Assembly: GCA_035711465.1 (NCBI GenBank)
Contig: DASTCC010000228.1
Span: 1-9,277 of the forward strand
Direction of reading: 5' to 3'
DNA length: 9,277 bases
Source of the DNA: DASTCC01 sp035711465
GTDB lineage: Bacteria > Acidobacteriota > Vicinamibacteria > Vicinamibacterales > SCN-69-37
Position numbers and translations under genes: made by a program
The notes under the pieces: generated by a model
What the model saw: only the letters and a program-made list of their open reading frames with translations
What the model was told of the DNA's origin: nothing
Database searches by the model: none
Shown: piece after piece, positions 7,919-9,277 of the stretch
Position numbering within the stretch: the stretch's first letter is position 1
Layout: every line of letters begins with the position of its first letter

Positions 7919-9277
7919 CGCCGCCGCTGCACGACGCCGCCGACCGGGCGCGCATTCGTGGCGACGCGCCCCCTGGTGCGCTCGACGAGACGCTGATCGT
8001 CGAGGCCGCTGCCGGCACGGGAAAGACGACCGAGCTGGTTGGCCGCATCGTCCGCGTGCTCGCGACCGGCCGCGCCGGGATTCAGCAGATCGCGGCGGTC
8101 ACATTCACCGAGAAGGCAGCAGGCGAGTTGAAGCTGCGCCTTCGCGAAGCCGTCGAGAAGGCGCGCGCCCGAGCCACTGGAGACGAGGCGAGGCACCTCG
8201 ACGCGGCGCTGCGTCAGCTCGAGAACGCGCACGTGACCACCATTCATGGCTTCTGCGCCGAGCTGCTTCGGGAACGACCGGTCGAGGCGGGACTCGATCC
8301 GCTGTTCCAGGTGCTGACCGAGCCGCAGGCGACACGGCTCTTCAACAGCGTGTTCGATCCGTGGCTCCAGGCCCAGCTCGCCAGTCCTCCGGAAGGCGTC
8401 CGACGGATGCTGCGCCGGCGTGCCTGGCCGAGCGACGCGGAAGGGTCGAGCGCGGGCCTGAAGCGAGCCGGACTCGAGCTCGCGGACTGGCGCGACTTCG
8501 ACGGCGACTGGACGCACCCGGCTTTCGATCGCCGCGGCCGCATCGATGCGCTGCTCGACGAGCTGCGGGCCGTCGCGGCCGCGCTCCGCGATCCGTCGTC
8601 CCGCTACGACGCGCTGTTCGCGAGCACCTGGCCGATCCGCACGCTGGTCGACGACGTCGAGCGCGTCGAAGCCGTCGCGCTGCGCGATTACGACGGCGTC
8701 GAGGCGCGGCTGGTCGCGCTCGCACGCGAGCGCGACCTGGCGAAGCTGAGAAAAGGCACGGGCGCGCTCTATCGGAGCGGCGTCACCAGGGACAGCGTGT
8801 GGCAGGCGATCGAACGCGTCCGCCAGTCGCTCGCGGCGTTCGACATGGAGGTCAACGCCGATCTCGCGGCGCTGCTCCGTCGCGATCTGAGAGACCTCGT
8901 CGATCGATATCAACGCGCCAAGATCGAGGCCGGGGTCGTCGACTTCCTGGATCTGCTGCTGCGCGCGCGCGATCTGATCCGCGACGACGCGGCGGCGCGG
9001 TCGAGCTTCCAGCAGCGCTTCGCCCGCATCTTCGTGGACGAATTCCAGGATACCGACCCGCTGCAGGCGGAGATCCTCCTGCTCCTCGCGGCCGACGATC
9101 CCGGCGAAGCCGGCTGGCGCGCGGTGCGGCCGGTGCCCGGCAAGCTGTTCCTGGTCGGCGATCCGAAGCAGTCGATCTACCGCTTCCGCCGCGCCGACAT
9201 CGCGCTCTACGAGGACACGAAGGCCCGCCTGGTCGCGCGCGGCGCGACGCTCGTCCACCTGACCACGAGCTTCCGTG
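7915..9277 (+). CDS. addA: AddA-like UvrD/Rep-family helicase subunit, N-terminal part (454 codons, 3' end outside the window)
   Basis: The frame is open from the ATG at 7915 to the right edge without a stop, so the gene is cut by the window. It encodes a superfamily 1A helicase that would move 3' to 5' on DNA as the motor of the AddAB complex. Visible motifs in order: Walker A AAAGTGKTT (K37) at 31-39; motif Ia AVTFTEKAAGELKLRLREA at about 61-79; a TTIHGFCAELLRERP segment at 108-122, typical of AddA/RecB/UvrD proteins; motif II FVDEFQDTDPLQ (D375, E376) at 373-384; and motif III LFLVGDPKQSIYRFRRAD at 411-428, with the conserved Gln419. The last residues, LTTSFR, match the start of the next conserved segment (usually L..NFR). 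The region between Ia and II is alpha-helical, as expected for domain 1B. The remaining helicase motifs and any C-terminal nuclease domain lie beyond the window. RecB- or UvrD-like labels are possible, but the partner gene in front favours AddA. Confidence 0.92.
   Translation, partial: MTPPLHDAADRARIRGDAPPGALDETLIVEAAAGTGKTTELVGRIVRVLATGRAGIQQIAAVTFTEKAAGELKLRLREAVEKARARATGDEARHLDAALRQLENAHVTTIHGFCAELLRERPVEAGLDPLFQVLTEPQATRLFNSVFDPWLQAQLASPPEGVRRMLRRRAWPSDAEGSSAGLKRAGLELADWRDFDGDWTHPAFDRRGRIDALLDELRAVAAALRDPSSRYDALFASTWPIRTLVDDVERVEAVALRDYDGVEARLVALARERDLAKLRKGTGALYRSGVTRDSVWQAIERVRQSLAAFDMEVNADLAALLRRDLRDLVDRYQRAKIEAGVVDFLDLLLRARDLIRDDAAARSSFQQRFARIFVDEFQDTDPLQAEILLLLAADDPGEAGWRAVRPVPGKLFLVGDPKQSIYRFRRADIALYEDTKARLVARGATLVHLTTSFR

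Noticed and set aside
7609..9258. A 549-codon minus-strand open frame at the right end
   Set aside because: It is antisense to addA, whose helicase motifs are unmistakable. It looks like the only long frame there only because addA has no stop inside the window.

Overview
This GC-rich window is densely coded, and its genes look like ordinary chromosomal loci of an environmental bacterium. The best guess is Acidobacteriota, possibly the Vicinamibacteria. That rests on three things: the soluble Ser/Thr kinase-TolB-like-TPR architecture, the AddB variant with an acidic insert and no Walker A motif, and the run of small orphan exported proteins. It is an inference from protein style; no marker gene or RNA gene is present.

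Left part (1-1091, plus strand): the C-terminal end of an amidohydrolase family 2 (TIM-barrel metal-dependent hydrolase) gene enters from the left edge. A 246-residue exported protein of unknown function follows. A 57-bp convergent gap (1092-1148) holds short direct repeats.

Middle part (1149-4472, minus strand): read in the direction of transcription this holds a 741-residue Ser/Thr protein kinase with a TolB-like domain and TPR repeats, then a 127-residue lipoprotein with an EF-hand-like loop, then a 164-residue exported protein. The gaps between them are 98 and 121 bp, so they may be separate transcription units. The smallest gene has a strong ribosome binding site with an 8-bp inverted repeat 2 nt upstream of it.

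Right part (4679-9277, plus strand): after a 206-bp divergent spacer comes addB, the nuclease/helicase-like subunit with a four-cysteine iron-sulfur signature. It overlaps by ATGA with addA, a UvrD/Rep-type helicase subunit that runs off the right edge. Together they would form an AddAB-type helicase-nuclease that processes double-strand DNA breaks for RecA-dependent repair. The kinase shares the divergent spacer with addBA, but nothing in the sequence shows a functional link.

I see no mobile element, CRISPR array, tRNA or rRNA, and no convincing new multi-gene system. The signals most worth a second look are the excess of the palindrome CGATCG inside addB, the hairpin beside the ribosome binding site at 1651-1688, the repeats at 1101-1144, and the small orphan exported proteins.
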